NCBI GenBank assembly: GCA_030680855.1 | Contig: JAUXUN010000025.1 | Span: forward strand, 62,001-126,000 | From: Aestuariivirga sp. | Lineage (GTDB): Bacteria; Pseudomonadota; Alphaproteobacteria; Rhizobiales; Aestuariivirgaceae | DNA: 64,000 bases | Direction of reading: 5' to 3' | In this document: one piece after another, positions 9,958 through 19,945 of the stretch | Layout: every line of letters begins with the position of its first letter | Position numbering within the stretch: the first letter of the stretch is position 1 | Position numbers and translations under genes: made by a program | The notes under the pieces: model-generated | Told to the model about the DNA's origin: nothing | The model's database searches: none | The model's input: only the letters and a program-made list of their open reading frames with translations

Positions 9958-10977
9958 ATGTTCAGCGCAGGTTACACGGAAGGAATGGCCTCCGATCCGG
10001 CACGGCCAGCCTGGCGAGCCAGCGCGCCGCGGCCCCTCCGCTGGGCGGCGTGGTATCCAGCAGCAGATGACGCCATGGTTACGGACAAGGTTATGGGCGC
10101 TGCGGGCGCGGCGTTATTCCGGATGGGCCGGGTTGCGGAAAATTCAGCCTTAAATTCGCTTCAAAATCAATGGCCTGTCGTCCTTCTCTCGCATGGCACT
10201 GGAGGAACGGCGCAAGGACTTTGCTGGCTCGGCACCCGTTTGGCCGCCAAAGGATTTATTTCGATAGGCGTTTCGCACCATGGCAACACGGCTGCCGAAC
10301 CCTATTTGCCCGAAGGGTTTTTGTGCTGGTGGGAACGGGCGCGTGACCTCACCATAATCCTGGACTTACTTGCAACGCGTGGGCCGTTTGCTGACCGCCT
10401 GGACCTCGACAGGGTGGTTGCGGCTGGTTTTTCACTTGGGAGTTATGCGGTCCTGCAACTGGCAGGAGCTGTATCCTCGCGGAACCTGCTTGATGAGTGG
10501 CTGGCCACCATGGGCGCGCATGTCGGGGGACCACGCGAGTTCCCTGACCTTGCTACTCACATTCCGGAATTAAGGGTGAAGAGCACGCAGTACCGGCAAT
10601 CGCTCGAACGCAATTCGGACTCATACCTTGATCCAAGGATCAAGGCTATCGTTGCACTGGCTCCTGCCCCTCCGGTCAGGTCATTCAAACCGGAGAGTGT
10701 TGCGAAGATCGCGGTGCCTACAACACTTATTGCCGGCCAGAATGATGTGGAAGCGCCGCACGAGCAGTGCGCGCTTTGGTTAAAAGAAAACAATCCGTCG
10801 TTTCAAGTGGAATTGCTCGGCCGTGAGGTCGGACACTATGTTTTCCTTCCCGAGGCGACGAAAGCCGGCAAAGCATGGGAGCCCAATATTTGCCGTGATC
10901 CAGATGGCGTTGACCGTGCTGCAATCCATGCTTCTGTCGCAGCGATAACCGAAACCAGGTTTAGAGGGGCGCTGTGA
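9958..10977 (+). CDS. Alpha/beta hydrolase (dienelactone-hydrolase-like)
   Basis: 339 aa; VVLLSHGTGGTAQG and nucleophile-elbow-like VVAAGFSLGSYAVL. Confidence 0.75.
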   Translation: MFSAGYTEGMASDPARPAWRASAPRPLRWAAWYPAADDAMVTDKVMGAAGAALFRMGRVAENSALNSLQNQWPVVLLSHGTGGTAQGLCWLGTRLAAKGFISIGVSHHGNTAAEPYLPEGFLCWWERARDLTIILDLLATRGPFADRLDLDRVVAAGFSLGSYAVLQLAGAVSSRNLLDEWLATMGAHVGGPREFPDLATHIPELRVKSTQYRQSLERNSDSYLDPRIKAIVALAPAPPVRSFKPESVAKIAVPTTLIAGQNDVEAPHEQCALWLKENNPSFQVELLGREVGHYVFLPEATKAGKAWEPNICRDPDGVDRAAIHASVAAITETRFRGAL

Positions 10978-11093
10978 TCAAAAACGCTATTTTAAACTGC
11001 CCCGCTCCCGCCCTTTCCTTCCCTGCTTAACTATGCCAAATAGCGCTGAGGCGGCTGGTTGCGGGCCGCAATTCGCTATGATCAGGGAAAATC

Positions 11094-11918
11094 ATGAACG
11101 ATACCAAAGGCTTGATGGCTGGCAAACGCGGGCTGATCATGGGCGTTGCCAACAATAGGTCCATCGCCTGGGGCATTGCGCAGGCCTGCGCGCGGCATGG
11201 GGCGGAACTGGCCTTCACCTACCAGGGCGACGCCATCAAGAAGCGGGTTGAGCCGCTCGCCGCCGACATCGGCGCCAAGCTTGTGGTTCCCTGCGATGTG
11301 ACGGACATGGCCTCGGTTGATGCGACGTTTGCCGCCATTGAAAAGGCCTGGGGGCGGCTGGATTTCGTGGTTCACGCCATTGCCTTTTCCGACAAGGACG
11401 AACTCACCGGGCGTTACGTCGACACCAGTGCTGACAACTTCAGCAAGACCATGTTTATTTCCTGCTACAGCTTTACGGCCATTGCGCAGCGCGCCGAAAA
11501 GCTGATGAAGGACGGCGGCTCGCTGCTGACGCTTACCTATTACGGCGCCGAGAAATGGATGCCGCATTACAATGTGATGGGCGTGGCCAAGGCAGCGCTT
11601 GAAGCCTCGGTGCGCTACATGGCGGCGGACCTCGGGCCGAAGAACATTCGGGTGAACGCGATCTCCGCAGGGCCGATCAAGACGCTTGCCGCTTCCGGCA
11701 TCGGCGACTTCCGCTACATCCTGAAATGGAATGAATATAATTCGCCGCTGCGGCGCACGGTGACCACGGAAGAAGTGGGCGACAGCGCATTTTATCTGCT
11801 GTCCGATCTTTCGCGCGGCGTGACCGGCGAAGTTCTCCATGTGGATTCGGGCTATCACATTGTCGGCATGAAAAATCCGACGGCTCCTGACATGAGTGTT
11901 GCCAGCAACGGTGAGTAA
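11094..11918 (+). CDS. fabI: Enoyl-[acyl-carrier-protein] reductase I
   Basis: 274 aa; GLIMGVANNRSIAWGIA, YYGAEKWMPHYNVMGVAKAALEASVRYMA. Confidence 0.94.
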   Translation: MNDTKGLMAGKRGLIMGVANNRSIAWGIAQACARHGAELAFTYQGDAIKKRVEPLAADIGAKLVVPCDVTDMASVDATFAAIEKAWGRLDFVVHAIAFSDKDELTGRYVDTSADNFSKTMFISCYSFTAIAQRAEKLMKDGGSLLTLTYYGAEKWMPHYNVMGVAKAALEASVRYMAADLGPKNIRVNAISAGPIKTLAASGIGDFRYILKWNEYNSPLRRTVTTEEVGDSAFYLLSDLSRGVTGEVLHVDSGYHIVGMKNPTAPDMSVASNGE

Positions 11919-12516
11919 GCCGCTGCCGCCCATTTATTTCGTGCGCCACGGAGAGACCGAATGGAATCGCCTGGGCCTCATCCAGGGCTGGACCGATATT
12001 CCCTTGAATGATACGGGCCACGCGCAGGCGCAGGATGTGGCGCGGGCATTTGCAGCGCATCCGGACGTGACGAAGAAGTGCCGCTTCGTGGTGAGCCCAC
12101 TGGGCCGGACCCAGCAAACCATGGCTTATATTTCGGAGGCGCTTTCCCTGCCGGAGAGTCATGTTTCGGTTTCGCCGGCGCTCAAGGAGCTTGGCTTTGG
12201 AGTTTGGGAAGGCAAGCCTTTCTGGGAACTCAAGGATGCGCCGATTTATCCCGCTGATCCGGAGACGCGTTATTCCTGGCGGCCCGAGGGCGGCGAGAGC
12301 TATGCGGACGGGCAGGACCGCCTACGGCACTGGCTGGCCGGCATTCAAGACCCAACGGTGGTGGTTTCGCATGGGGCAATCGGGCGCTGCCTGATCGGGC
12401 ATCTCAGCAACATGACCATGCGCGAACTGGTGGAAATTCGCATGCATCAGGGGCGGTTTTGCCGGATTGCCAATGGCGCTGCGGAGTGGTTTGACGGGAC
12501 GCCACTCCCGCCCTAA
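11896..12516 (+). CDS. Histidine phosphatase (phosphoglycerate mutase-like)
   Basis: 206 aa; FVRHGETEWNRLGLIQGWTDIPLNDTG. Confidence 0.9.
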   Translation: MLPATVSKPLPPIYFVRHGETEWNRLGLIQGWTDIPLNDTGHAQAQDVARAFAAHPDVTKKCRFVVSPLGRTQQTMAYISEALSLPESHVSVSPALKELGFGVWEGKPFWELKDAPIYPADPETRYSWRPEGGESYADGQDRLRHWLAGIQDPTVVVSHGAIGRCLIGHLSNMTMRELVEIRMHQGRFCRIANGAAEWFDGTPLPP

Positions 12517-12525
12517 AACATTTTC

Positions 12526-13611
12526 ATGTCACACAACACTTTCGGCCATCTCTTCCGCATGACAACCTTTGGGGAAAGCCACGGGCCCGCCATGGGCTGC
12601 GTGGTTGACGGCTGCCCGCCGGGGATCAAGCTTTCGGTTGATGACATTCAGGGCTATCTCGACAAGCGCCGGCCGGGGCAGAGCCGCTTCACCACGCAGC
12701 GGCAGGAGCCCGATGCGGTGAAAATTCTTTCGGGCGTGTTTCAGGATGACCGCAGCGATGGCCAGGTGACCACGGGCACGCCGATCATGCTGATGATCGA
12801 GAATGTGGACCAGCGCTCCAAGGACTACACGGAGATCCGCGACAAGTTCCGCCCGGGGCACGCGGACCTGACCTATCAGGCGAAATATGGCTTGCGCGAT
12901 TATCGTGGCGGCGGGCGCTCCTCGGCGCGCGAAACGGCGGCACGGGTGGCGGCGGGTGCGGTGGCGCGGAAAGTCATTCCGGGTGTCACCATTCGTGCGG
13001 CCCTTGTGCAGATGGGCGAACACAAGATCGATTACAAAAACTGGGACTGGGCCGAGGTTCACAACAATCCCTTTTTTGCGCCTGACGCAAAGGCTGCGGC
13101 GCAGTGGGAAGGCTATCTCGATGGGGTGCGCAAGGCGGGGTCTTCCTGCGGTGCGGTTGTTGAAGTCACTGCTTCCGGTGTGCCTGCCGGCTGGGGCGCT
13201 CCGGTTTATGGCAAGCTAGACCAGGATCTGGCAGCGGCGATGATGAGCATCAATGCGGTGAAGGGCGTGGAGATCGGTGCGGGCTTTGCGGCGGCGGCAT
13301 TTTCCGGCGAGCAAAACGCCGATGAAATCCGCATGCGCCATGGCAAGCCGGAGTTTCTGTCGAACCACGCGGGCGGCATCCTCGGCGGCATTTCCAGCGG
13401 CCAGGACATCGTCGTGCGGATGGCGGTGAAGCCCACCTCATCCATCCTCACCTCGCGGCAGACGATCACGGCGCAGGGCACGAATACGGATATCTCCACC
13501 AAGGGGCGGCATGACCCCTGCGTCGGCATCCGCGCCGTTCCAGTGGCGGAAGCGATGATGGCGCTGGTGCTGGCGGATCATTTCCTGCGGCACCGGGCGC
13601 AGATGGGGTGA
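12526..13611 (+). CDS. aroC: Chorismate synthase
   Basis: 361 aa; [48 protein letters not shown]. Confidence 0.96.
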   Translation: MSHNTFGHLFRMTTFGESHGPAMGCVVDGCPPGIKLSVDDIQGYLDKRRPGQSRFTTQRQEPDAVKILSGVFQDDRSDGQVTTGTPIMLMIENVDQRSKDYTEIRDKFRPGHADLTYQAKYGLRDYRGGGRSSARETAARVAAGAVARKVIPGVTIRAALVQMGEHKIDYKNWDWAEVHNNPFFAPDAKAAAQWEGYLDGVRKAGSSCGAVVEVTASGVPAGWGAPVYGKLDQDLAAAMMSINAVKGVEIGAGFAAAAFSGEQNADEIRMRHGKPEFLSNHAGGILGGISSGQDIVVRMAVKPTSSILTSRQTITAQGTNTDISTKGRHDPCVGIRAVPVAEAMMALVLADHFLRHRAQMG

Positions 13612-13958
13612 GTACTGAATCCACATCGCAAATTGGGAGGTCGACAAATGTCAAACAGGCCCAAATCTGGTTTTTGTTGAATGTTGGTTTGGTATATTTT
13701 TGGATTTTCGTTTTAGACTACGTCTTCCAGGGAATTCACTTCAGCCAGCAAATGCGGTTTAGCTTGTCCATCTTTGCAGTGGCGACAGTTTCAATTTTGA
13801 ATTTCTATCTGGCCTTCAAAACGCGAGGCGTTTGGTTGCTCGCGTATCTAACGACGGGACTTTTAACGATTGTCGCCGCAATCGCTATTGGCTTCATTGG
13901 CATTGTTCCAGTGATACCTCACCTGCCATTGCTCATTCGGGCAATTTTCAATTTCTGA
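13608..13958 (+). CDS. Small hypothetical membrane protein (GTG start overlapping the aroC stop)
   Basis: 116 aa, about three hydrophobic segments; lower GC than neighbours; lies between aroC and a duplicate aroC 3' end. Confidence 0.55.
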   Translation: MSTESTSQIGRSTNVKQAQIWFLLNVGLVYFWIFVLDYVFQGIHFSQQMRFSLSIFAVATVSILNFYLAFKTRGVWLLAYLTTGLLTIVAAIAIGFIGIVPVIPHLPLLIRAIFNF

Positions 13959-13994
13959 GTATAGGCCTTAATCCCGTTCGAGATTGAAAGAATG

Positions 13995-14054
13995 CTATGA
14001 TTCTGTTGGTGCTGGTGGACCACTTCCTGCGCCACCGGGCGCAGATGGGGTAGC
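13995..14054 (+). repeat. Diverged duplicate of the aroC 3' end
   Basis: atgattctgttggtgctggtggaccacttcctgcgccaccgggcgcagatggggtag = [18 protein letters not shown]; aroC ends [18 protein letters not shown]. Confidence 0.92.
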
Positions 14055-14140
14055 TTCGCTGTACTTGCTTCTTTTCACCTCCCCACTAGGGGAAGGGGTT
14101 AAAAATATGAATAAATCCCCTTGACAAGTATATTCCTATG

Positions 14141-14335
14141 ATGTAGGTCTGTTCCTGTTCATCCCGGAAGGGGTCTCGGTCGCGACGGTGATCATAGATG
14201 GGGTGGATGCGGCGCCTGCGGGTCTGGTGAAACGTTCATCAGGCACCCGGGAGCTAAAGGGAAGGCCCGTGGATACTACGGTCCACTGCGCCTTAAATGG
14301 CTAAACAACCCTAGCGGAAAACCTCAGACACCGTG
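14141..14335 (+). ncRNA. Putative structured RNA (possible HEARO/omega-RNA-like element without an associated ORF)
   Basis: No credible ORF. Nested hairpin CGGGT-CTGGTGAA-ACG-TTCATCAG-GC-ACCCG, then GTGGA-TACTACGG-TCCAC; preceded by CTTGACA and an ATGA tetranucleotide. Family assignment is from memory. Confidence 0.35.
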
Positions 14336-14543
14336 CGATCTAGGGCTCTGCAAGATCTTCCCCGAGGCAAAAATCGCCGCAAAAGCGTGGGCGCGGATTT
14401 CGCGTCACAGCCGGACTACCACGACCGGCATTCTTGCGAGAGCTTGCGTCCACGCAACCCTTCGCTTCCCTGCCCCGGAAACGGCATAACCGTTTTCACC
14501 ACTGGCGAAGCTATGCCCGATGCTCATTGAAAATTGAATCAGC

Positions 14544-15239
14544 TCAAAGCACGTCGGATTCGTCCTGCAGGAGGACGCGGCGGGTGTTGGAGCGGCGCAT
14601 TTTCTGGGCGAGGTCGCGGCCCAAGAGCTCGTAGATGATGCCGGCAATCCGGCTGTCCTTATCGGTGACCTTCGCCATGCGCTGTTTCGAGAAGGCCAGA
14701 ACGCGGCTTGGCTCATCGATCACTACGGTGGCGGTTGCAAGATTGCCGGTGAGATAGGCGATCTCGCCAACAAACGAGCCTTTTTCAAGATAGGTTTCGA
14801 AAGAGCCGTTGACCTCAACGCTGGCGCGGCCCGAACAGAGAAAATACAGCGAGTCCACCGCATGGTCCTGCTTGGTCAGCGTCTCGCCGGGCTGGGCGTC
14901 GCGCCAGTCGGCGGCCTTGAGCAGCCTGGCGATCTGCGCGTCATCGAGGCCGGCAAACGACTGGCGCAGCATCGGCGCGTCTTTCTCCGGCAGCGTGAGG
15001 CTGGCACGCTCGCGCACCAGCTGGAGAATCATGACGAGATTGATGGCGATGAAGATGGCGTCCCAGCCGATGCCGACTGTCATATCCTCACCGCTCAGGC
15101 GGAAAAAGGCGATCTGCAGAAACAGGCCGATTACGGCAGCAACACGCAGCCAGAAAATCCTGGTCATCAGGTAGGACAGCGCAATGACGGCATAGGACAG
15201 CGTGCCGGTCAGGTCAGTCAGGGAAAAAATTTCCAGCAT
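14544..15239 (-). CDS. Membrane-anchored cyclic-nucleotide-binding-domain protein, Popeye-like (start MLEIFSLTD; longest ORF extends to 15344)
   Basis: N-terminal TM helices then LKAADWRDAQPGETLTKQDHAVDSLYFLCSGRASV...FVGEIAYLTG, a CAP/cNMP fold signature. Confidence 0.75.
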   Translation of the reverse strand: MLEIFSLTDLTGTLSYAVIALSYLMTRIFWLRVAAVIGLFLQIAFFRLSGEDMTVGIGWDAIFIAINLVMILQLVRERASLTLPEKDAPMLRQSFAGLDDAQIARLLKAADWRDAQPGETLTKQDHAVDSLYFLCSGRASVEVNGSFETYLEKGSFVGEIAYLTGNLATATVVIDEPSRVLAFSKQRMAKVTDKDSRIAGIIYELLGRDLAQKMRRSNTRRVLLQDESDVL

Positions 15240-15343
15240 TTTGCGCTCAATTCCTGTTCGGCGGCCAAGTTCGCTTTTTAGCTTGTGGCTTGTCAAGCCA
15301 AGAGACGGGGGGCTAGAAGTGTTTGAATTCAAGGGAGACTGCA

Positions 15344-16699
15344 ATGGCGAAAACGCCGAAACTGAAAAAACCCGTCAAAAAACCCATAGCCGCGAAAAAA
15401 GCCAAAAAAGTGGTGGCGCTTTTCCCCGAAGCGGCCTTCGGGCCGGCGCTGAATTCAGTTGGCATTGGCCAGGCGCTGAAGAAGCTCGGCCACAAGGTGG
15501 TGTTCCTGTCGGACCCCGGCTTTCTTGATGTTTACAAGGGCTATGGCTTCGAGGCCCATGCGGTTAATCTTTCCGAGCCCATGCCGGCCGAGGAAATGGC
15601 CAAGTTCTGGGTGGATTTCATCAACGGCCACATTCCGAATTTCCGCAAGTCGCCTTACGACCAGATCGACAATTACGTGAAGGGCTGCTGGGAGATGATC
15701 GTCGAGACGGCGAAATGGGCGGAGAAGGATTTGCCCGGCGTGCTGGCCAAGGTGAAGCCCGATGTCATCTGCGTCGACAATGTCATCCTGTTCCCGGCGA
15801 TCAAGCGCTACGGGCGCGACAACAGGAAGCCCTGGGTGCGGGTGATCTCTTGCTCGGAAAACGAGATCGAAGATCCGGATATTCCGCCCCATCTCTCGGG
15901 CTGCGGCGAGAAAGACAAAAAAGGCTTTGCCAAGTACCGCAAGCATTTCAACGCCACGATCAAGCCGATCCATGACGCCTTCAATGCCTTCCTGAAATCG
16001 GTGGGCGAAAAAAAATATCCGCTGGGGCAATTCTTTGAAGCAAGCCCGCACATGAACATCCTGCTTTATCCCACGGCGGCCAAATTCAAGCGCCGGCACA
16101 AGCTTCCGCCCAGGCAGTTCCAGTATCTCGAGGGCTGCGTGCGCAAGGACGCGCCCTATAAAGTGCCGCAGTTCCAGGCGAACAACGACAAGCCCCTGCT
16201 CTATGTGAGCTATGGCTCGCTGGGCTCGGGCGACACGGAATTGCTCAAGCGGGTGATCAAGGTGATCGGGAAAATGCCGGTGCGGGCGCTGGTCAATGTC
16301 GGCGACTATCTTGATCAGTACACGGATATTCCGCCCAATGTGCTGATCGACAAGTGGTATCCGCAGCCTTCGGTGATCCCCAAGGTCGACGGCGTGATCC
16401 ACCATGGCGGCAACAACTCCTTCACCGAATGCCTGTATTTCGGCAAGCCCGCTATCATCATGCCCTATGTCTGGGACGGCCATGACAATGCCACGCGGGT
16501 TCAGGAAACCGGCCATGGCTTCAAGGTGGATCGCTATACCTGGAGCGAGGATGAGCTGGCGGCCAAGATCATGGCGATGCTGACCGACAAGAAGATGAAG
16601 GCGAAGCTGCAGAAAACCTCAAAAACCATGCGGGGCCAGCATGGGCCAACGAAAGCAGCCAAGATCATTGATGGTCTCACCCGCCGGAAGATCGCCTGA
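15344..16699 (+). CDS. Glycosyltransferase, UGT/MGT-like (GT1)
   Basis: DKWYPQPSVIPKVDGVIHHGGNNSFTECLYFGKPAIIMPYVWDGHDNATRVQETGHG donor-site motif. Confidence 0.85.
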   Translation: MAKTPKLKKPVKKPIAAKKAKKVVALFPEAAFGPALNSVGIGQALKKLGHKVVFLSDPGFLDVYKGYGFEAHAVNLSEPMPAEEMAKFWVDFINGHIPNFRKSPYDQIDNYVKGCWEMIVETAKWAEKDLPGVLAKVKPDVICVDNVILFPAIKRYGRDNRKPWVRVISCSENEIEDPDIPPHLSGCGEKDKKGFAKYRKHFNATIKPIHDAFNAFLKSVGEKKYPLGQFFEASPHMNILLYPTAAKFKRRHKLPPRQFQYLEGCVRKDAPYKVPQFQANNDKPLLYVSYGSLGSGDTELLKRVIKVIGKMPVRALVNVGDYLDQYTDIPPNVLIDKWYPQPSVIPKVDGVIHHGGNNSFTECLYFGKPAIIMPYVWDGHDNATRVQETGHGFKVDRYTWSEDELAAKIMAMLTDKKMKAKLQKTSKTMRGQHGPTKAAKIIDGLTRRKIA

Positions 16700-17064
16700 T
16701 GCCGACAAAGCTCTACAGTTCCGCGCCTCATTTGCAAGGGCCAGCGAGTTTCGCTGGCCCGCTGAAGGATTGGGGCCATCAGCCCAATCCCATCGCCGGT
16801 AACTCCAAGAATGACGGGGTGCTGCTGCACAAGGGGCCGGACGGCCAGCCGGAAGTGGGCCTGTGGCAATGCACGGAAGGTTCATGGTCATTGGAAATTC
16901 CGCGCGATGAACTTTGCCATTTCGTTTCGGGCCGCGCCACTTATACTCATGAAAGCGGCGACGTCATCGAGGTGACCGCCGGAACCATGGTGCTGTTTCC
17001 AGCGGGCTGGAAAGGCACCTGCACGGTTCACCAAACCATGCGCAATGTTTACATTTTGAGATAG
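16699..17064 (+). CDS. Cupin-domain protein, copy 1
   Basis: 121 aa; ELCHFVSGRATYTHESGDVIEVTAGTMVLFPAGWKGT. Confidence 0.85.
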   Translation: MPTKLYSSAPHLQGPASFAGPLKDWGHQPNPIAGNSKNDGVLLHKGPDGQPEVGLWQCTEGSWSLEIPRDELCHFVSGRATYTHESGDVIEVTAGTMVLFPAGWKGTCTVHQTMRNVYILR

Positions 17065-17066
17065 AT

Positions 17067-17426
17067 ATGAACCTGACATCTTCCGCACCGCACTTAAAAA
17101 ACCCCGCAACCTTTAACGGCCCGTTCAAGGATTGGGGTGTTATTCCCACCATGATCGAAGGGGAATCGCGCACCAGCGGCGTGGTGATCTTCAAGGGCCC
17201 CAATGGGCAAAGCGAAAGCGGCATCTGGATCTGCACGCCAGGCTACTGGAACTGCCATGTGACCAGCGACGAGTTCTGCCACTTCCTGCTGGGCCGCTGC
17301 ACCTACACGCATGAGTCAGGCGAGGTGATCGAGATCGTGCCGGATACGGTGGCGTTTTTCCCCAAGGACTGGCGCGGCACCTGCAAGGTGCATGAAACCA
17401 TCCGCAAGGTTTACATGATCAGGTAG
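17067..17426 (+). CDS. Cupin-domain protein, copy 2 (tandem paralog)
   Basis: 119 aa; EFCHFLLGRCTYTHESGEVIEIVPDTVAFFPKDWRGTCKVHET. Confidence 0.85.
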   Translation: MNLTSSAPHLKNPATFNGPFKDWGVIPTMIEGESRTSGVVIFKGPNGQSESGIWICTPGYWNCHVTSDEFCHFLLGRCTYTHESGEVIEIVPDTVAFFPKDWRGTCKVHETIRKVYMIR

Positions 17427-17859
17427 ATGGCCGACGCTGTTGGCGCATCAGTCCCAGCGGCATGAGTGCAAAAATGATTTGCCCGGCAAATCCTAGCAGC
17501 CCTGGCGCAGTTTGGTAGTGTGCGAGATATTCGGGCCACGACCGGCCAAAAACAAGAACCGACAATCCCAGCTCCGCCAGCATCAGCAGTCCGAAGGCCA
17601 AGGCGCCCATCGCGGCCCGGTATGACGCCATTGCCGGAACGGAAAACTGCGCGACCAGCCTGCGGCACACATTCCATGAAATCAAAAGTATAACCGGCAG
17701 TTCAAGCGCAACTGCGGGAAGCTCACCAAAGCGCGGCATGAGAACAGTCACACGCAAGACACCGAGCAGGAAACCAGCGGCAAACACAATTGCAAAATAG
17801 AGAACTCCAGCCTTGATTGCTGAAAGCATATCGGCGTTCAACCCGCGATCAGTTCCCAT
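17419..17859 (-). CDS. Hypothetical four-TM membrane protein
   Basis: 146 aa, four hydrophobic segments. Confidence 0.65.
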   Translation of the reverse strand: MGTDRGLNADMLSAIKAGVLYFAIVFAAGFLLGVLRVTVLMPRFGELPAVALELPVILLISWNVCRRLVAQFSVPAMASYRAAMGALAFGLLMLAELGLSVLVFGRSWPEYLAHYQTAPGLLGFAGQIIFALMPLGLMRQQRRPST

Positions 17860-18467
17860 GCAACATTGCTTTCGTCATGGGCGTGAAGCTCGCCCATGCT
17901 GATGTCGAACCAGATGCCATGCAGCGAAAGTTCCTTGCGGGCCTCCTTCATGCGGATCCACGGGAAAGTGCGGAGATTGGCCAGCGAATGTTCTATTGAA
18001 GCGCGTTCGATATGGCGTTCGTGCAGGGCTGCATCGCCGGAGCGGGGAACGGCGCGGGCCACGTCCTTGATGGCGCGCATCCAGCTGCCGATGAAATCCG
18101 TGTGGCTCAGGGGACCTCCATCGCCCACGGCGGCGCGAATGCCGCCGCAGCGGCCGTGGCCCATGACCACGAGATGCTCCACGCCGAGCGAGAGAACCGC
18201 AAATTCCAGTGCGGCACTGGTGGCATGGTGGCCGCCATCGGGCGTATAGGGCGGCACGAGATTGGCCACATTGCGCACCACGAACATTTCGCCGGGGCCG
18301 GCATCGAAGATGGTTTCAGGGGCGGCGCGGGAATCGCAGCAGGCGATCATCATGATGGTGGGTTTCTGCTGGCCTTCACCGAGCCTGAGATAGCGTTCCG
18401 ATTCGGAGGCGTAACGCCCTTTGCGGAAATTCGCATAGCCATCGAGAAGCCGCTTTGGCAGGGACAT
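17838..18467 (-). CDS. Beta-carbonic anhydrase
   Basis: 209 aa; ACCDSRAAPETIFDAGPGEMFVVRNVANLVPP and VVMGHGRCGGIRA. Confidence 0.93.
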   Translation of the reverse strand: MSLPKRLLDGYANFRKGRYASESERYLRLGEGQQKPTIMMIACCDSRAAPETIFDAGPGEMFVVRNVANLVPPYTPDGGHHATSAALEFAVLSLGVEHLVVMGHGRCGGIRAAVGDGGPLSHTDFIGSWMRAIKDVARAVPRSGDAALHERHIERASIEHSLANLRTFPWIRMKEARKELSLHGIWFDISMGELHAHDESNVAWELIAG

Positions 18468-18516
18468 TGATCACTCCGGAACTGTGGCCCCGTCTTGAAC
18501 GAGGTGGTTTACCCTG

Positions 18517-19935
18517 TCAATTGCCGCTGCCCCAGGGGCCATGGAAGTCGCCTTCCGCGTCGAGGCGCTTGAAGCCGTGGGCGCCGAAGAAATCGCGCTG
18601 GGCCTGGATGAGATTGGCGGTTCCGCTGGCCTGGCGGTAGCTGTCGAAATAGGCCAGCGCCGAGGAGAGAGCCGGAAGCGGCAGGCCTTCCTGGGCTCCA
18701 CGGGCCACGATATGGCGGAGTGCCGGGGTGGCACCCTGCATCATGGTGACGAATTCGGGGGCGAGCAGAAGATTGCTGAGGCCCTTATTCTGTTCGAAGG
18801 CTGAGGCGATGGTATCCAGGAATTGTGAACGGATGATGCAGCCGGCGCGCCAGATGCGGGCGATGGTGGCCATGGGCAGGTCCCATGTAAATTCCTTGGA
18901 GGCCGCTTCCATAACCGCAAAGCCCTGGGCATAAGCGGCGATTTTTCCGGCGAAGAGGGCAAACTCCAATTTGTCGATCAATGAATTGGGATCGCCCAGT
19001 GAATTCGAGCCGGCCTTGGCAAATATCGCCGAGGCGGCCATCCGCTCATTTTTCATGGCGGAGAGGCTGCGCGCCGCAACGGCGGCTTCAATGGCGGTTG
19101 CCGGAACGCCCATCATCTGCGCCTCAATCACGGCCCAGCGGCCGGTGCCCTTCTGGCCGGCGGAATCCAAGATCATGTCGACCATTGGTTTGCCCGTCTT
19201 GGGATCATCGGCGGCCAGTACGGCGGCGGTGATTTCGATGAGGTAGGAATTGAGCCTGCCCCTGTTCCATCTGGCGAAAACCTCACCAATGGTCTTGGGT
19301 TTCATGCCCAACCCATCGCGCAGCACGCCGTAGATTTCGGCGATCATCTGCATGTCGGCATATTCAATGCCGTTGTGGATGGTTTTGACAAAGTGGCCGG
19401 CGCCATTGGGGCCCAGCCAGGCGCAACAGGGTTCGCCCTTGAATTTTGCCGCAATGGCGGTGAGCACTTTTTCAACGCGGGCATAGGACTCCGGCGTTCC
19501 GCCGACCATGATGGAGGGGCCGTGGCGGGCGCCCTCCTCGCCGCCCGATACGCCCATGCCGATGAAGGTCAGGCCGCTGCCCTCAAGCTCGTGGAAGCGG
19601 CGCATGGTGTCGCGGAAATTGGCGTTGCCCGCGTCGATGATGATGTCATTTTTTGCCATGAGGTTTTTCAGGACGGCAATCTGCTCATCCACAGCCTCTC
19701 CGGCCTTCACCATGATGATCACCGGGCGCGGCGGGCGGATGCTGGCAATGAATTCTTCCATGGTTTTCGCCGGAATGAGATCGGCGGCGAGATTGCCTGC
19801 CGAGGCCATGAAGGCATCAGTTCGCCCGGGTGTGCGATTGAACACGGCAATGCGGTTGCCCTTTTCCGCGATGTTGAGCGCAAGGTTGGAGCCCATGACG
19901 CCAAGGCCGATAAGGCCGATTTCCGCTTGTGACAT
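18517..19935 (-). CDS. gnd: 6-phosphogluconate dehydrogenase (decarboxylating)
   Basis: 472 aa; GLGVMGSNLALNIAEKG, VKTIHNGIEYADMQMIAE. Confidence 0.95.
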   Translation of the reverse strand: MSQAEIGLIGLGVMGSNLALNIAEKGNRIAVFNRTPGRTDAFMASAGNLAADLIPAKTMEEFIASIRPPRPVIIMVKAGEAVDEQIAVLKNLMAKNDIIIDAGNANFRDTMRRFHELEGSGLTFIGMGVSGGEEGARHGPSIMVGGTPESYARVEKVLTAIAAKFKGEPCCAWLGPNGAGHFVKTIHNGIEYADMQMIAEIYGVLRDGLGMKPKTIGEVFARWNRGRLNSYLIEITAAVLAADDPKTGKPMVDMILDSAGQKGTGRWAVIEAQMMGVPATAIEAAVAARSLSAMKNERMAASAIFAKAGSNSLGDPNSLIDKLEFALFAGKIAAYAQGFAVMEAASKEFTWDLPMATIARIWRAGCIIRSQFLDTIASAFEQNKGLSNLLLAPEFVTMMQGATPALRHIVARGAQEGLPLPALSSALAYFDSYRQASGTANLIQAQRDFFGAHGFKRLDAEGDFHGPWGSGN

Positions 19936-19945
19936 GTTCAGGTCC

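Noticed and set aside
14333-14530. 65-aa ORF MRSRALQDLPRGKN...
   Set aside because: Composition and hairpin density point to structured or non-coding DNA rather than a protein.
15455-16516. 353-aa minus-strand ORF
   Set aside because: Shadow of the GT1 glycosyltransferase.
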